A stretch of DNA of 64,000 nucleotides from Pedobacter namyangjuensis (GCF_003313325.1 NZ_QMHQ01000003.1:372001-436000), one strand, 5' to 3'; counted from the first letter of the stretch, positions 35,621 to 45,488 are shown. The notes: generated by a model not told the origin, from the letters alone. A program made the numbers and translations.

Positions 35621-37198
35621 CTACATATATCTTTTCAAAGCCGTCCATAATGTTTCGTCGTAGTCGTAAACATCAGGTCTGAATTCTACTTTACCGTTTT
35701 CTGCCCATGCGGTGTAATAGCTGATCACAACAGCTATATTCTTTCTGGTAGAGAACCAAGATGGTTTTAATTGAAATCTATTTACCGTATCTGCACGTTT
35801 TGCCAATATTTTTTGATACTGCTTATTTCTAGTCGTATCTGTAGGTGGCAAATTTACATCCATCCTTAACTGATCGTACTGAGATTTGCTCTTAACCATT
35901 AGTTCAGCAAAATCCAAAGGTTTTTCGATACGCACGCAACCATGACTAATTGCTCTGTTAGCTAATTTAAAACCATATTTATTGTTGGTATCATGCAAAT
36001 AAATGCTCGAGCTGTTATCGAAAATAAATTTAAACTTTCCTAAAGCATTTCCCTCGCCTGAACCTTGTTTAAACTGAAAAGGTAGTTTTTCTCTAGGGTA
36101 TTTACTCCATTGAATGGTATCAGGATCGCCTACCACTTTTCCTTTATAATAAACTTTAATGTTGCTATTAGACAAATAGTAAGGATCTTTTCTAGCCATC
36201 CAATAAATTTCGCTCTGCGCAATACTAACCGGAATATTCCATACCGGATTTACTTGTATGGAGTTGAATACGCTTATTAATTGCGGGGTTTCGTGATTTC
36301 TCGGCTTATCATCTAAACTTCCAGACTTGGCAAAACGCTTCATCTTTTCCGCATAGGTCGCCTCACGCTTTCCTCCTACGCAAACATTCATATGGGTTAG
36401 CGTATCATTATTTTTAAACCAAGTAAGTGAAAAATCTGGTATATTAACCTGAACTACCTCATCAGTTTCTATTGGCATTTTCCAGCGTAAGCGCTCTAAG
36501 TTAAGCTTGATTTTCTTTATTGCCTCGTCGTTTTCATTGCCAATAGATTGGCGATAGTTAGCCAAAGCTTCTTTTAAATCTAAATAACTTTTAGCTTTTG
36601 GCTGTACGCTTGCCAATGTTTTCACCAAATTATCCGTTTTTAAAACAGAATCCATTTTGGCACTATCAGGTCTTTTTAGGGCAATGTAATAGCGATTAAA
36701 TATTTTACGAGGGTTAACGCTACCAAACTGCATATAGTTGGTATAACGCAACAAGGCATCTGCAGATTTTAATTCCAGTTCTGCAATTACAGGATAAACA
36801 TCGTCTATTTTCTTAAAATCGTTGGCTTTTAAGGTCGATAATAGTTTTGCAATTTCGCTTTTGTAAAAAACCTCAGGATTAAATCCATCGGCTTTGCTAT
36901 TTTCCAAATATTGATTAAGCGTATCTAAACCACCATTAATAAAAAACTTAGTTACTAATAAAGGTTTATTGTTATTATCTAAATAATATGCTGTTGTTAG
37001 TTTTGGATTGGATAATTCCTTTCCCAATTCGTCCAGTTTTTTGCTAAAAATGCGGTCGTAGGCAACAGTATCAAAATTTTTATAAAGCTTATTATCGAAA
37101 TGCTCAGCTAATACTTTTCCAATTTCTGGGGTGCTGTCAAACCATCCGCAAGAGGCAAAGAATAAACAAATGATTACTAAGAGTAAGTTTTTTTTCAA
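35621..37198 (-). CDS. L,D-transpeptidase lipoprotein, paralogue of the neighbour
   Basis: 525 residues. Lipoprotein signal MKKNLLLVIICLFFASC (Cys17). It shares with the gene at 34025-35563 the scaffold region (NPRKIFNRYYIALKRPDSA against NPRKIYAQYYINTKRPDSA), VQVNIPDFSL and the active site SHGCVRIEKP (C421). The insert QLRMDVNLPPTDTTRNK near residue 450 is longer than in the paralogue. It is separated from its paralogue by 57 bp and lies back to back with the his operon promoter. Confidence 0.92.
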   Translation of the reverse strand: MKKNLLLVIICLFFASCGWFDSTPEIGKVLAEHFDNKLYKNFDTVAYDRIFSKKLDELGKELSNPKLTTAYYLDNNNKPLLVTKFFINGGLDTLNQYLENSKADGFNPEVFYKSEIAKLLSTLKANDFKKIDDVYPVIAELELKSADALLRYTNYMQFGSVNPRKIFNRYYIALKRPDSAKMDSVLKTDNLVKTLASVQPKAKSYLDLKEALANYRQSIGNENDEAIKKIKLNLERLRWKMPIETDEVVQVNIPDFSLTWFKNNDTLTHMNVCVGGKREATYAEKMKRFAKSGSLDDKPRNHETPQLISVFNSIQVNPVWNIPVSIAQSEIYWMARKDPYYLSNSNIKVYYKGKVVGDPDTIQWSKYPREKLPFQFKQGSGEGNALGKFKFIFDNSSSIYLHDTNNKYGFKLANRAISHGCVRIEKPLDFAELMVKSKSQYDQLRMDVNLPPTDTTRNKQYQKILAKRADTVNRFQLKPSWFSTRKNIAVVISYYTAWAENGKVEFRPDVYDYDETLWTALKRYM

Positions 37199-37270
37199 AT
37201 CTAAAAGGTTTTAATCGATCATCACATTGTGATAACAACCTCATCAAGACAAATAAAATGCCATTTATTT

Positions 37271-37300
37271 TTTGATTTTTGGTTTACAACACTATATTTG
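37271..37300 (+). promoter_or_regulatory. Promoter of the histidine operon
   Basis: TTTG (37271-37274), 18-bp spacer, TATATTTG (37293-37300): a perfect Bacteroidota-type promoter at allowed spacing. Transcription should start near 37305-37308, leaving a leader of about 160 nt before hisG. Confidence 0.8.
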
Positions 37301-37338
37301 TAGCATCTCTCCGCAAAATTACGGAAAGAATATTATAA

Positions 37339-37398
37339 ATGATCCAAGTTTTAAACCATCACGTACATTTACACCATCGCCATTGTGGCGATATATAG
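37339..37398 (+). CDS. hisL: Histidine operon leader peptide
   Basis: Short open frame ATG (37339) to TAG (37396-37398) encoding MIQVLNHHVHLHHRHCGDI: six histidines in 19 residues, clustered in HHVHLHHRH. It lies between the his promoter and hisG in an otherwise untranslated leader. A His-codon run of this kind is the hallmark of ribosome-mediated attenuation: scarcity of charged tRNA-His stalls the ribosome and lets transcription proceed. The codons overlap one hairpin, and a terminator hairpin follows. Too short for ordinary gene callers. Confidence 0.85.
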   Translation: MIQVLNHHVHLHHRHCGDI

Positions 37399-37427
37399 TA
37401 GTGTGTTTTGTACGCAAAACGGTTTTT
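37376..37427 (+). terminator. His attenuator: pause hairpin and intrinsic terminator
   Basis: The hairpin ATCGCCA/TGGCGAT (37376-37382, 37386-37392) overlaps the last His codons of the leader peptide. Next comes GTTTTG-TACG-CAAAAC (37405-37420) followed by GGTTTTT (37421-37427), a standard intrinsic terminator. A ribosome stalled on the His codons would disrupt the first structure. The exact antiterminator pairing was not resolved. Confidence 0.7.
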
Positions 37428-37465
37428 AGACAGATTAAATATTCTTATTCCTAATTTTATATAAA

Positions 37466-38317
37466 GTGAAAACACTTAAAATTGCTATCCAAAAATCGGG
37501 TAGACTAAACGAAAAATCAGTTGAAATTCTTAAAAATTGTGGTCTTTCTTTCGAAAACTACAAAAGTTCGCTAATTGCAACAGTTGCCAATTTCCCGTTG
37601 GAGATATTGTTTCTAAGAGACGATGATATACCAGAATATGTGCAAGACGGCATTGCCGATTTGGGCATTGTTGGCGAAAACGTAATTATCGAATCGGGCG
37701 CCAATGTTTCTTATTTGCAGAAATTAGGTTTTGGAAAATGCACCTTAAAAATTGCAGTTCCTAGCACTAGCACTATTAGCGATTTACAACAGCTTGACGG
37801 CAAAGCAATCGCTACATCCTACCCTGTAATTTTAGAAAAGTATCTTAAAGCAAATGGAGTGGATGCGCAGATTAGAAACATATCTGGCTCGGTAGAAATT
37901 GGACCGGGTTTAGGCTTAAGCGATGCAATATTCGACATCGTTTCTACTGGCGGAACACTAAAAAGCAATGGACTAAAACCATTTAAAAATGTAATGGATT
38001 CTGAGGCGGTTTTAATTGCCGGCAATGGGATGGAACTGAACGAAGAAGTTCAGGAACTGTTGCAACGCATTCAATCTGTGCTACGGGCAAAAGCTACCAA
38101 ATACGTGGTTTTAAATGTAGAGAAATCTAATCTTCAAGCTGTAGTAGATTTGTTGCCTGGAGTAAAAAGCCCAACCATAGTTCCATTGTTTGAAGAAGGC
38201 TGGGTAGCGGTTCATTCGGTAATTGCTGAACAGGATTTCTGGGAAAAAATCAACAACCTAAAGGCAGCCGGCGCACAGGGAATTGTAGTGATGCCGATCG
38301 AAAAAATTATCACTTAA
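37466..38317 (+). CDS. hisG: ATP phosphoribosyltransferase, long form
   Basis: First enzyme of histidine synthesis (ATP + PRPP to phosphoribosyl-ATP). At 283 residues it is the long form with its own C-terminal regulatory domain (about 210-283: VEKSNLQAVVDLLPGVKSPT, ending VVMPIEKII), so no HisZ is needed. The catalytic part shows IQKSGRLNEKSVEIL at the N-terminus and GADLGIVGEN-like IADLGIVGEN. The start is GTG at 37466, 68 nt after the leader-peptide stop. Histidine feedback through the C-terminal domain is known for the family. Confidence 0.95.
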   Translation: MKTLKIAIQKSGRLNEKSVEILKNCGLSFENYKSSLIATVANFPLEILFLRDDDIPEYVQDGIADLGIVGENVIIESGANVSYLQKLGFGKCTLKIAVPSTSTISDLQQLDGKAIATSYPVILEKYLKANGVDAQIRNISGSVEIGPGLGLSDAIFDIVSTGGTLKSNGLKPFKNVMDSEAVLIAGNGMELNEEVQELLQRIQSVLRAKATKYVVLNVEKSNLQAVVDLLPGVKSPTIVPLFEEGWVAVHSVIAEQDFWEKINNLKAAGAQGIVVMPIEKIIT

Positions 38318-38386
38318 TTTTAATAAAAAGCGTTAAAATAGGCGAAAAACAATATTAACTATTAGTTAAATCAAAAACTTAACAAA

Positions 38387-39670
38387 TTGAAAATCTACGA
38401 CTATAAAGATTTATCTTCACAAAAAATAGAGGAACTTTGCGCTCGAGCGGTCGAAGACGACAACATAGTCTCGGAACGCGTAAAAGAGATTATTTCTACT
38501 GTAAAAACCAGTGGTGATAAAGCACTTTTTGAATTTGCCGAACGGTTTGACAAAGTGCGGTTGCCTTCGCTTTTTATTGATGGCAAAACGTTAAAAGAGC
38601 TTGCCTCAAAAATTGAGGAACCGGTAAAAAACGCCATCGATATCGCTTATCAGAACATCTATAAATTCCACAAAGCTCAACTTAAGGCAGAAGAGAAAAT
38701 TGAGACTATGCCCGGTGTAACTTGCTGGCGGGAGGCAAGAGCTATTGAAAAAGTAGGGCTTTATATACCGGGTGGCACGGCTGTGCTTCCAAGTACATTT
38801 TTAATGCTAGGTATTCCGGCAAAAATAGCGGGTTGCAAAGAGATCATCGTATGCTCTCCGCCTCAAAGCGATGGAAAAGTTAACACCTACATTGCGTATG
38901 TTGCACAGCTTCTAGGTATCGAAAAGATATATCTTATTGGTGGTGCGCAAGCCGTTGCTGCAATGGCCTACGGAACCGATAGCGTAACCAAAGTTGATAA
39001 AATTTTTGGTCCCGGAAACCGCTATGTAACCGAAGCAAAAAAACAGCTGCAACCAAGCACTGCAATTGACATGCCCGCAGGCCCATCAGAGGTATTAGTG
39101 TTCGCAGACGACACTGCCATTCCGTCATTTGTTGCCGCAGACTTACTTGCACAAGCAGAACATGGAACTGATAGTCAGTCGATTTTGGTTTCTACTTCAA
39201 GAGAAATTATAGCTGAAACAATTAAGGAAGTTGGAAAACAGGTAGGCGAATTGCCGAGAAAGGAAATTGCAACGCAAGCAATAGCAAATTCTTATATTAT
39301 TTATGCCGAAAACAGCCAACAGGCGATGGATTTTAGCAATATTTATGCCCCCGAGCACCTAATTTTGGCAACCGAAAACTTTGAATCGCTTATTCCTTTG
39401 ATTATCAATGCCGGATCGGTGTTCTTAGGCAATCTAACTCCAGAAAGCGCTGGAGATTATGCGTCTGGAACTAACCATACGCTACCCACAAGTAGCTTTG
39501 CCAAAGCATTTTCAGGTGTTTCAGTTGATACTTTCCTTAAGAAGATTACGTTTCAGCATTTAACAAACAAAGGTTTAGAAAATATTGGCCACACAGTAGA
39601 GATCTTGGCGACTGCCGAAGGACTGCAAGCACACAAGAATGCGGTAACCATAAGATTGAAGAATAACTAA
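38387..39670 (+). CDS. hisD: Histidinol dehydrogenase
   Basis: Zinc and NAD enzyme for the last two steps, L-histidinol to L-histidine. The 427 residues include GLYIPGGTAVLPST, VDKIFGPGNRYVTEAKK, DMPAGPSEVLV, EHGTDSQ (zinc-binding His) and YAPEHL (about 320-325), all conserved. The start is TTG at 38387; no better ATG fits the N-terminus KIYDYKDLSSQ. It follows hisG by 69 bp. Confidence 0.96.
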   Translation: MKIYDYKDLSSQKIEELCARAVEDDNIVSERVKEIISTVKTSGDKALFEFAERFDKVRLPSLFIDGKTLKELASKIEEPVKNAIDIAYQNIYKFHKAQLKAEEKIETMPGVTCWREARAIEKVGLYIPGGTAVLPSTFLMLGIPAKIAGCKEIIVCSPPQSDGKVNTYIAYVAQLLGIEKIYLIGGAQAVAAMAYGTDSVTKVDKIFGPGNRYVTEAKKQLQPSTAIDMPAGPSEVLVFADDTAIPSFVAADLLAQAEHGTDSQSILVSTSREIIAETIKEVGKQVGELPRKEIATQAIANSYIIYAENSQQAMDFSNIYAPEHLILATENFESLIPLIINAGSVFLGNLTPESAGDYASGTNHTLPTSSFAKAFSGVSVDTFLKKITFQHLTNKGLENIGHTVEILATAEGLQAHKNAVTIRLKNN

Positions 39671-39779
39671 GTTAGGATAAAAGAAATGATGAAGGACTAA
39701 AGGACAATGACTGGAATGGAGTTGAAATACAAAATTATTTAATCATTTGTTCCTTCATCCTTAATCTAAAAAATTAAAA

Positions 39780-40820
39780 ATGGACATTAAAGACCTACAA
39801 CGAGAAAACATAAAAACCCTTAAGCCATACTCCACCGCGAGGGACGAATACAAAGGGCAGGCAAGCGTCTTTTTAGATGCCAACGAGAATAGTTTCGGTT
39901 CGCCGTTGCCAGCAAATTATAACCGCTATCCAGATCCGTTGCAATTGGATTTGAAAGATGCTATTAGTAAGATAAAAGGCGTGCCCATTGAAAACACATT
40001 TTTGGGCAACGGAAGCGACGAAGCGATTGACCTTTTGTTTAGGGCCTTTTGCAATCCAGGAAAGGATAACGTAATTGTCCTCCCCCCTACTTATGGCATG
40101 TACGAGGTTTCTGCAAACATTAACGATGTGGAGTTAAGGAAAGTAGATTTGTTGCCTAACTTTCAGCTCGATTTAGAGAAAATTGCCGAGACCATAGATA
40201 GCAACACAAAAATGATTTTCATATGCTCGCCTAACAACCCTACCGGAAACTCGATCGATAGAAGCGATATAGAGACGATCTTAGCCAACTTTAAAGGCTT
40301 AGTGATCATTGATGAAGCTTATATAAATTTCGCCCGCCAAAAAACGTTTATTCAGGAGTTAACAGAATATGCAAACTTGGTTGTGCTGCAAACTTTCTCA
40401 AAAGCTTGGGGATTGGCCGCATTGCGTTTGGGAATGGCATTCTCATCGGTACCAGTTATCGACATCCTAAATAAGGTTAAACCTCCTTACAACATTAATC
40501 AAGCTACCCAAGATTTAGCGCTAGCTGCTTTGGCAAACATTAAACAGGTAAACGACTGGATAAAGGTGACGGTTAGCGAACGCGATAGGTTAAGCAAAGC
40601 ATTAGCTAATCTTAAAATTGCGCAAAAGGTTTACCCATCTGACGCGAATTTTATCTTGGCGAAAGTTGACGATGCTTCTGCAATTTATAACCTTTTGGTT
40701 GATAAGGGCATTATTGTACGAGATCGTTCAAAGGTTTCGCTTTGCGAAGGATGCCTAAGAATAACCGTTGGCACACCGACAGAAAACGATGAACTGATTA
40801 GCATTTTAGAGAAATTATAA
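39780..40820 (+). CDS. hisC: Histidinol-phosphate aminotransferase
   Basis: PLP-dependent aminotransferase making L-histidinol phosphate from imidazole acetol phosphate. 346 residues with [31 protein letters not shown] and the PLP lysine in [19 protein letters not shown] at 39780. The stop codon overlaps the hisB start by one base (TAATG), so translation is probably coupled. Confidence 0.96.
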   Translation: MDIKDLQRENIKTLKPYSTARDEYKGQASVFLDANENSFGSPLPANYNRYPDPLQLDLKDAISKIKGVPIENTFLGNGSDEAIDLLFRAFCNPGKDNVIVLPPTYGMYEVSANINDVELRKVDLLPNFQLDLEKIAETIDSNTKMIFICSPNNPTGNSIDRSDIETILANFKGLVIIDEAYINFARQKTFIQELTEYANLVVLQTFSKAWGLAALRLGMAFSSVPVIDILNKVKPPYNINQATQDLALAALANIKQVNDWIKVTVSERDRLSKALANLKIAQKVYPSDANFILAKVDDASAIYNLLVDKGIIVRDRSKVSLCEGCLRITVGTPTENDELISILEKL

Positions 40821-41953
40821 TGAAAAAAGTATTATTTATAGACCGAGACGGCACGCTAAATATTGAGCCAGACGATGAGCAGGTTGATAGCTTTGCAAAG
40901 CTAAAATTCTATCCTCGATCACTTTATTATCTCTCTAAAATTGCAGCTGAGCTGGATTTTGATTTGGTAATGGTTACTAATCAGGATGGCTTGGGAACAC
41001 CTTCAAATCCTGAAGAAAATTTTTGGCCGATACATAATTTCATGATCGAAACCTTTGCAAATGAGGGCGTGGTTTTTAGCGAAATTATGATTGATAGAAC
41101 GTTTGCAAAAGATAACGCACCCACACGTAAACCTCAAACGGGATTGCTTACCAAATATCTAACAGGTGATTATGATCTGGCAAACTCTTTTGTTATAGGC
41201 GACAGATTAAACGATGTTATTTTAGCTAGAAACTTAGGATCAAAAGCAATTTTCTTACGCCAAAACGATGCATTAGGCAGCACAGAAGCCTTAGATAAGT
41301 ACGAAACGCTATCGGAAGTAATTGTACTAGAGACACAGAAATGGGAAGATATTTATACGTTTTTAAGAGCTGGGGCTAGAAAAGTAACACACATTCGTAA
41401 AACTAACGAGACCGATATTACCATAAACCTGGATTTGGATGGAACCGGAAAAGCAAGTATAAAAACGGGCTTAAACTTCTTCGACCATATGCTGGATCAA
41501 ATTGCCAGACATGGAGGAATGGATTTAGACATCCTTACCAAAGGGGATTTACACATAGACGAACATCATACCATTGAGGATACCGGAATTGCCCTAGGCG
41601 AAGCATTTGCCACCGCGATAGGCAATAAATTAGGCATAGAGCGTTATGGTTTTTGTTTACCAATGGATGATTGCCTGGCCCAAGTAGCAATAGATTTTGG
41701 CGGCAGAAACTGGATTGTTTGGGATGCTGAGTTTAAGCGTGAGAAAGTTGGCGACGTGCCTACGGAAATGTTCTTCCACTTTTTTAAATCTTTTAGTGAT
41801 GCTGCAAAGTGTAATTTGAACATTAAAGCAGAAGGCGAAAATGAGCACCATAAAATTGAAGCTATTTTTAAGGCATTTGCAAAAGCTATTAAAGTTGCAT
41901 TAAAACGTGATGCGGAAAAGATGGTGTTGCCAAGCACGAAAGGCTTATTGTAA
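40820..41953 (+). CDS. hisB: Bifunctional histidinol-phosphatase/imidazoleglycerol-phosphate dehydratase
   Basis: Fusion of a HAD phosphatase (about 1-165, DRDGT at 8-12, [16 protein letters not shown]) and IGP dehydratase (about 190-377, with [22 protein letters not shown] and DFGGR). It therefore supplies the sixth and eighth steps of the pathway in one chain, as in enterobacteria and many Bacteroidota. Both halves keep their signature residues; there is no frameshift between them. A 390-bp gap follows before hisH. Confidence 0.96.
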   Translation: MKKVLFIDRDGTLNIEPDDEQVDSFAKLKFYPRSLYYLSKIAAELDFDLVMVTNQDGLGTPSNPEENFWPIHNFMIETFANEGVVFSEIMIDRTFAKDNAPTRKPQTGLLTKYLTGDYDLANSFVIGDRLNDVILARNLGSKAIFLRQNDALGSTEALDKYETLSEVIVLETQKWEDIYTFLRAGARKVTHIRKTNETDITINLDLDGTGKASIKTGLNFFDHMLDQIARHGGMDLDILTKGDLHIDEHHTIEDTGIALGEAFATAIGNKLGIERYGFCLPMDDCLAQVAIDFGGRNWIVWDAEFKREKVGDVPTEMFFHFFKSFSDAAKCNLNIKAEGENEHHKIEAIFKAFAKAIKVALKRDAEKMVLPSTKGLL

Positions 41954-42343
41954 ATAGGGAGCAAGGATAAATGTGCGAGGAGCAAAGATAAATGAGCAAG
42001 GAGCAAAGATAAATAACTAAAGAACAAAGAACTAAAGTCGTTTACCTTTATGCTGAAAAGATATGATTTGAACACGAAAATTAACAAAACAGCATACAAA
42101 CCTGTTATTGGAATGTGTGCTAATCATATGAAAGTTTTGGTTTTGAAAAAATAGAACCCTTTCGTATTAGTATTATCGTTAGAATCTACTTTAACACGTT
42201 GTTTATTGTTTGAAAAACTGGCTTTGTAAGACAAACCTGATAGTAGCGAACACGGATCCCGATTTTTCATCGGGAGGAGTAAAGCGAATAGCAGGACTAC
42301 AGCACCTTTGGAAAACTGACAATCATTTTCTAATTAAAGATAA
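41954..42343. other. 390-bp gap inside the his operon
   Basis: No gene. It starts with an AGCAAGGAGCAAAG tract (41957-42020) resembling that at 8195-8305 and contains a palindrome CCCGAT-TTTTC-ATCGGG (about 42258-42274) like the centre of the dispersed hairpin elements. No clear promoter was found, so hisH may be read through from hisB. Confidence 0.6.
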
Positions 42344-42982
42344 ATGGAAGAAAATAAAACAAAAGAAAAGTCCTCTTCAGGAGATTTAGGGGTTGGCATT
42401 GTAAACTACGGGGCAGGAAACATTTTCTCGTTAACCGCAGCTTTAGAGAGGCAAAACATAACTTACGGAATGATTGATACGGTAGCGGATTTCGAAAAGT
42501 TTAGCCATATAATTATTCCTGGCGTGGGACACGCTGGCGCTGCAATGGAAAAACTGCAACAAACTGGCTTAGTAGATGCTATTAGAGCTTTAAAAAAACC
42601 GGTTCTTGGAATTTGCGTAGGTATGCAACTTTTAACCGACCACTCTGAAGAAGGAGATGCTAACCTACTGGCCATCATTCCGTTAAAAACAAAATTATTT
42701 GACAAAAATTTAGGAATGAAAATTCCGCACATGGGTTGGAACAATGTTGATTTGAAAAACAATTTATTGTTTGAAAATGTTGATTCTGAGACACAATTTT
42801 ACTTTGTGCATTCGTATTTTATTGAATATAACCCTACTTTTGATATTGCAGCTGTAACTTATGGAAACAAATTTTCGGCTGCTATACAAAAAGATAACTT
42901 TTACGGCGTACAGTTTCATCCAGAAAAATCTGGCGAAGCTGGCGAGCGTTTATTGAAAAATTTCTCAAAACTTAGTTCATAA
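42344..42982 (+). CDS. hisH: Imidazole glycerol phosphate synthase, glutamine amidotransferase subunit
   Basis: Supplies ammonia to HisF. 212 residues with the class I amidotransferase triad: Cys in GICVGMQLL and the His/Glu pair in VQFHPEKSG. The N-terminus carries an extra Lys/Ser-rich extension (EENKTKEKSSSGDLG) before the usual GIVNYGAGN. The ATG at 42344 was kept because no later start is near the conserved part. It precedes hisA by one base. Confidence 0.95.
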   Translation: MEENKTKEKSSSGDLGVGIVNYGAGNIFSLTAALERQNITYGMIDTVADFEKFSHIIIPGVGHAGAAMEKLQQTGLVDAIRALKKPVLGICVGMQLLTDHSEEGDANLLAIIPLKTKLFDKNLGMKIPHMGWNNVDLKNNLLFENVDSETQFYFVHSYFIEYNPTFDIAAVTYGNKFSAAIQKDNFYGVQFHPEKSGEAGERLLKNFSKLSS

Positions 42983-42983
42983 A

Positions 42984-43733
42984 ATGTACATTATCCCAGC
43001 CATTGATATTTTAGACGGAAAAGTTGTTCGCTTACGCGAGGGCGACTACAACCAAAAAACAGAATACGAAGTTTCTATTGAAGAAATGATTGAGCGATAC
43101 CGTTCTAACGGCACAGATTTTATTCATATTATTGATTTAAACGGTGCCAAAGGCGATTTCAGCAATCAAAAAACCTTATTCGATATTATTAAAAAAACCG
43201 AAATGCGTGTGCAGTACGGCGGTGGAATAAGAACGATAGAACAGGTTAACAACTTACTCGACGCAGGCATCCACAGGGTAATTGTTGGCACGCAAGCTAT
43301 TAGCAACCCTGATTTTTTGCCAGACTTAAGTAAGGCTTTTGCTAAAAAAGATGATTACGCCAACCGCATAGTGATTGCCATCGATGTTTTAGACGAGGTG
43401 ATAAAGTATTCGGGTTGGATGGAAAGTTCGCCCATTAAGCTAATGGACTACGTTGACAAATGCCTTGCCTTAGGGTTTTTTAGGTTTTTGTGCACGGATA
43501 TTAGCAAAGACGGAAAATTAGGTGGTGCTGCAATAGAGCTTTACCAAAAATTGCTAGAACACTCGCCAATGATTAAATTGATTGCTTCTGGCGGTGTAAG
43601 CTCTATGGATGATATACGTGCCTTGGCCAAATATCCAATTAGAAGCGTTGTTGTTGGAAAAGCTATTTACGAAAACCGTATTTCTATTGAAGAGATAAAG
43701 GATTGGAATTTGAAAGCCTTGACAAGTATATAA
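42984..43733 (+). CDS. hisA: ProFAR isomerase HisA
   Basis: TIM-barrel isomerase acting on ProFAR. 249 residues with IIPAIDILDGKVVRLREGDY at the N-terminus, YGGGIRT, GTQAI and ASGGVSSMDD; conserved Asp in PAIDI and in CTDISKDGKLGG. It overlaps none but touches hisH. A small unknown gene follows by 4 bp. Confidence 0.95.
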   Translation: MYIIPAIDILDGKVVRLREGDYNQKTEYEVSIEEMIERYRSNGTDFIHIIDLNGAKGDFSNQKTLFDIIKKTEMRVQYGGGIRTIEQVNNLLDAGIHRVIVGTQAISNPDFLPDLSKAFAKKDDYANRIVIAIDVLDEVIKYSGWMESSPIKLMDYVDKCLALGFFRFLCTDISKDGKLGGAAIELYQKLLEHSPMIKLIASGGVSSMDDIRALAKYPIRSVVVGKAIYENRISIEEIKDWNLKALTSI

Positions 43734-43737
43734 CCGA

Positions 43738-43950
43738 ATGAAATCAAAGAAGCTGTTAATTACCGGGTTAACATTGATACCTATTAGTTTTGTAATGTTT
43801 CTTTGGGGAATGCACATGTTTATTTATAAAGGGAATTATACAAAGCTTATGGGAGTTAGTGGACTCTGGAGCTTCCTTCTTTGCATCTCGACCTTTATAA
43901 TAGCTTTAGTTTTAATAACAATTGCATCTAGAAAAAAAAATAAAATCTAA
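43738..43950 (+). CDS. Small membrane protein inside the his operon
   Basis: 70 residues: basic N-terminus, two hydrophobic segments (about 7-30 and 41-63) and a basic C-terminal tail (RKKNKI). No family recognised. It starts 4 bp after hisA and is followed by a 64-bp near-perfect palindrome before hisF. Whether it has a role in histidine synthesis or is an insertion is unknown. Confidence 0.6.
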   Translation: MKSKKLLITGLTLIPISFVMFLWGMHMFIYKGNYTKLMGVSGLWSFLLCISTFIIALVLITIASRKKNKI

Positions 43951-43956
43951 CACAAT

Positions 43957-44020
43957 CGTCATTGCGAGGCACGAAGCAATCTATTTTGCGAGAAAGATTG
44001 CTTCGTACCTCGCAATGACG
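43957..44020. repeat. 26-bp arm inverted repeat before hisF
   Basis: Arms 43957-43982 and 43995-44020 are complementary at 25 of 26 positions, with a 12-nt loop. Ends read CGTCATTGCGAGG and its complement. It stands 13 bp before the hisF ATG. Decayed relatives lie at about 44805-44885 and 47880-47912. Confidence 0.9.
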
Positions 44021-44033
44021 AAAACACAAACAA

Positions 44034-44789
44034 ATGCTGAGCAAAAGAATAATCCCCTGCCTTGATGTTAAAGACGGTCGCACAGTAAAAGGTGTAAACT
44101 TTGTTGATTTACGTGATGCTGGCGATCCGGTAGAATTGGCCGCACAATATGCTAAGCAAGGTGCAGACGAATTGGTTTTTCTAGACATTACAGCCACTCA
44201 TGAACGTAGGAAAACGATGATTGAAATGGTTAAGTCGGTGGCTAGGCAATTAAACATTCCTTTTACCATTGGTGGAGGAATAACTGAAATTGCTGATGCC
44301 GAAGCTTTGTTAAATGCTGGAGCTGATAAAATTAGCATCAATTCGGCAGCGGTTAGAAATCCGATTTTAATAGAGGAACTTGCCAAAAGGTTTGGAGTGC
44401 AGTTTGTAGTTTTAGCTGTAGACACGAAACACGTTAATGGTAAAAACATGGTTCATTTAAACGGAGGCCGATTGATTACCGAATTAGAAACAGAAAATTG
44501 GATAAAGCAGGCTGAAAGTTTAGGCGCTGGAGAAATCTTGCTAACCTCTATGGACCATGATGGCACTAAAGCCGGTTTTGATTGTGGGTTATTAAGTAAG
44601 GTGAACCAAATGATTAACATTCCGATTATTGCTTCGGGTGGAGCAGGTAGCATGCAACATTTTACCGAGGTGTTCCAACAGGCTAATGTAGATGCTGCTT
44701 TAGCGGCATCAGTTTTTCATTATGGCGAAATTCTTATACCTGATTTGAAACAAGAATTGAAAAGGAACGAAATTCCTGTAAGGATATAA
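44034..44789 (+). CDS. hisF: Imidazole glycerol phosphate synthase, cyclase subunit
   Basis: TIM-barrel cyclase that joins ammonia to PRFAR. 251 residues: [19 protein letters not shown] (catalytic Asp11-like), [29 protein letters not shown] (second catalytic Asp) and ASGGAGSM. It pairs with hisH. The upstream palindrome may affect its translation. Confidence 0.96.
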   Translation: MLSKRIIPCLDVKDGRTVKGVNFVDLRDAGDPVELAAQYAKQGADELVFLDITATHERRKTMIEMVKSVARQLNIPFTIGGGITEIADAEALLNAGADKISINSAAVRNPILIEELAKRFGVQFVVLAVDTKHVNGKNMVHLNGGRLITELETENWIKQAESLGAGEILLTSMDHDGTKAGFDCGLLSKVNQMINIPIIASGGAGSMQHFTEVFQQANVDAALAASVFHYGEILIPDLKQELKRNEIPVRI

Positions 44790-44900
44790 AAATACATTCT
44801 TCATTATAAGGCATGAAGCATTCTTTCTACTATAGCGGGCAAATAAACCCATCGCTTTAAGATTGCCTCGTTCCTAGCAATGACGAAACTAGATAAAAAA

Positions 44901-45488
44901 ATGAACATAGATTTTAATAAAGGTGATGGTTTGGTTCCTGTAGTAATACAACATGAGCAAACTTTAGAGGTTTTAATGTTGGGCTATATGAACGCCGAAG
45001 CATTTGAGAAAACACAGGCTGAAGGCAAGGTAACTTTCTTTTCTCGTTCTAAAAACCGTTTGTGGACCAAGGGCGAAGAAAGTGGCAATTTCCTTTTTGT
45101 AAAATCGATAGATATTGATTGCGATAACGACACCTTGCTAATTAAGGTAAATCCGGTTGGACCAACTTGCCATACAGGCAGCAGAAGTTGTTTTAAAACA
45201 GAATACAACCAGAATTTTATTTTTGAGTTAGAAAATATTATTAATGATCGATATGAAAATCCTGTTGAAGGTTCGTATATCAACAAAATGCGTGGCAAGG
45301 GTTTAAATAAAATCGCCCAAAAAGTAGGTGAAGAAGGTGTAGAAACTGTTATTGCGGCATTAGCAGAAACTGAAGAAGACCTAATTGGAGAAGCAGCAGA
45401 TTTACTTTTTCATTTAACGTTTTTGCTAAAGGAAAAAGGATTATCGATCAAAGACATTGCTAAGAAACTAGAAAGTAGGCATAAATAA
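44901..45488 (+). CDS. hisIE: Bifunctional phosphoribosyl-AMP cyclohydrolase/phosphoribosyl-ATP pyrophosphatase
   Basis: Second and third steps of the pathway. The first half (HisI, about 1-105) has FSRSKNRLWTKGE, the zinc Cys residues in GPTCHTGSRSC. The second half (HisE, about 110-195) has KIAQKVGEEGVETVIAA and LIGEAADLLFH. The frame opens at 44880, but that ATG lies at the end of a palindromic-repeat remnant; the ATG at 44901 (MNIDFNKGDGLVP) is the better start. Last gene of the operon. Confidence 0.93.
   Translation: MNIDFNKGDGLVPVVIQHEQTLEVLMLGYMNAEAFEKTQAEGKVTFFSRSKNRLWTKGEESGNFLFVKSIDIDCDNDTLLIKVNPVGPTCHTGSRSCFKTEYNQNFIFELENIINDRYENPVEGSYINKMRGKGLNKIAQKVGEEGVETVIAALAETEEDLIGEAADLLFHLTFLLKEKGLSIKDIAKKLESRHK

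Noticed and set aside
40820..41953. hisB as a frameshifted pair of genes
   Set aside because: The phosphatase and dehydratase parts are in one continuous frame with both active sites, the normal bifunctional form.
41644..42099. 151-aa minus-strand frame over hisB and the gap
   Set aside because: Built from the antisense of hisB and a short-period tract; no protein features.
43957..44020. Palindrome before hisF as a transcription terminator
   Set aside because: No T run on either side, and it would cut hisF and hisIE off the operon; a repeat element is more likely.
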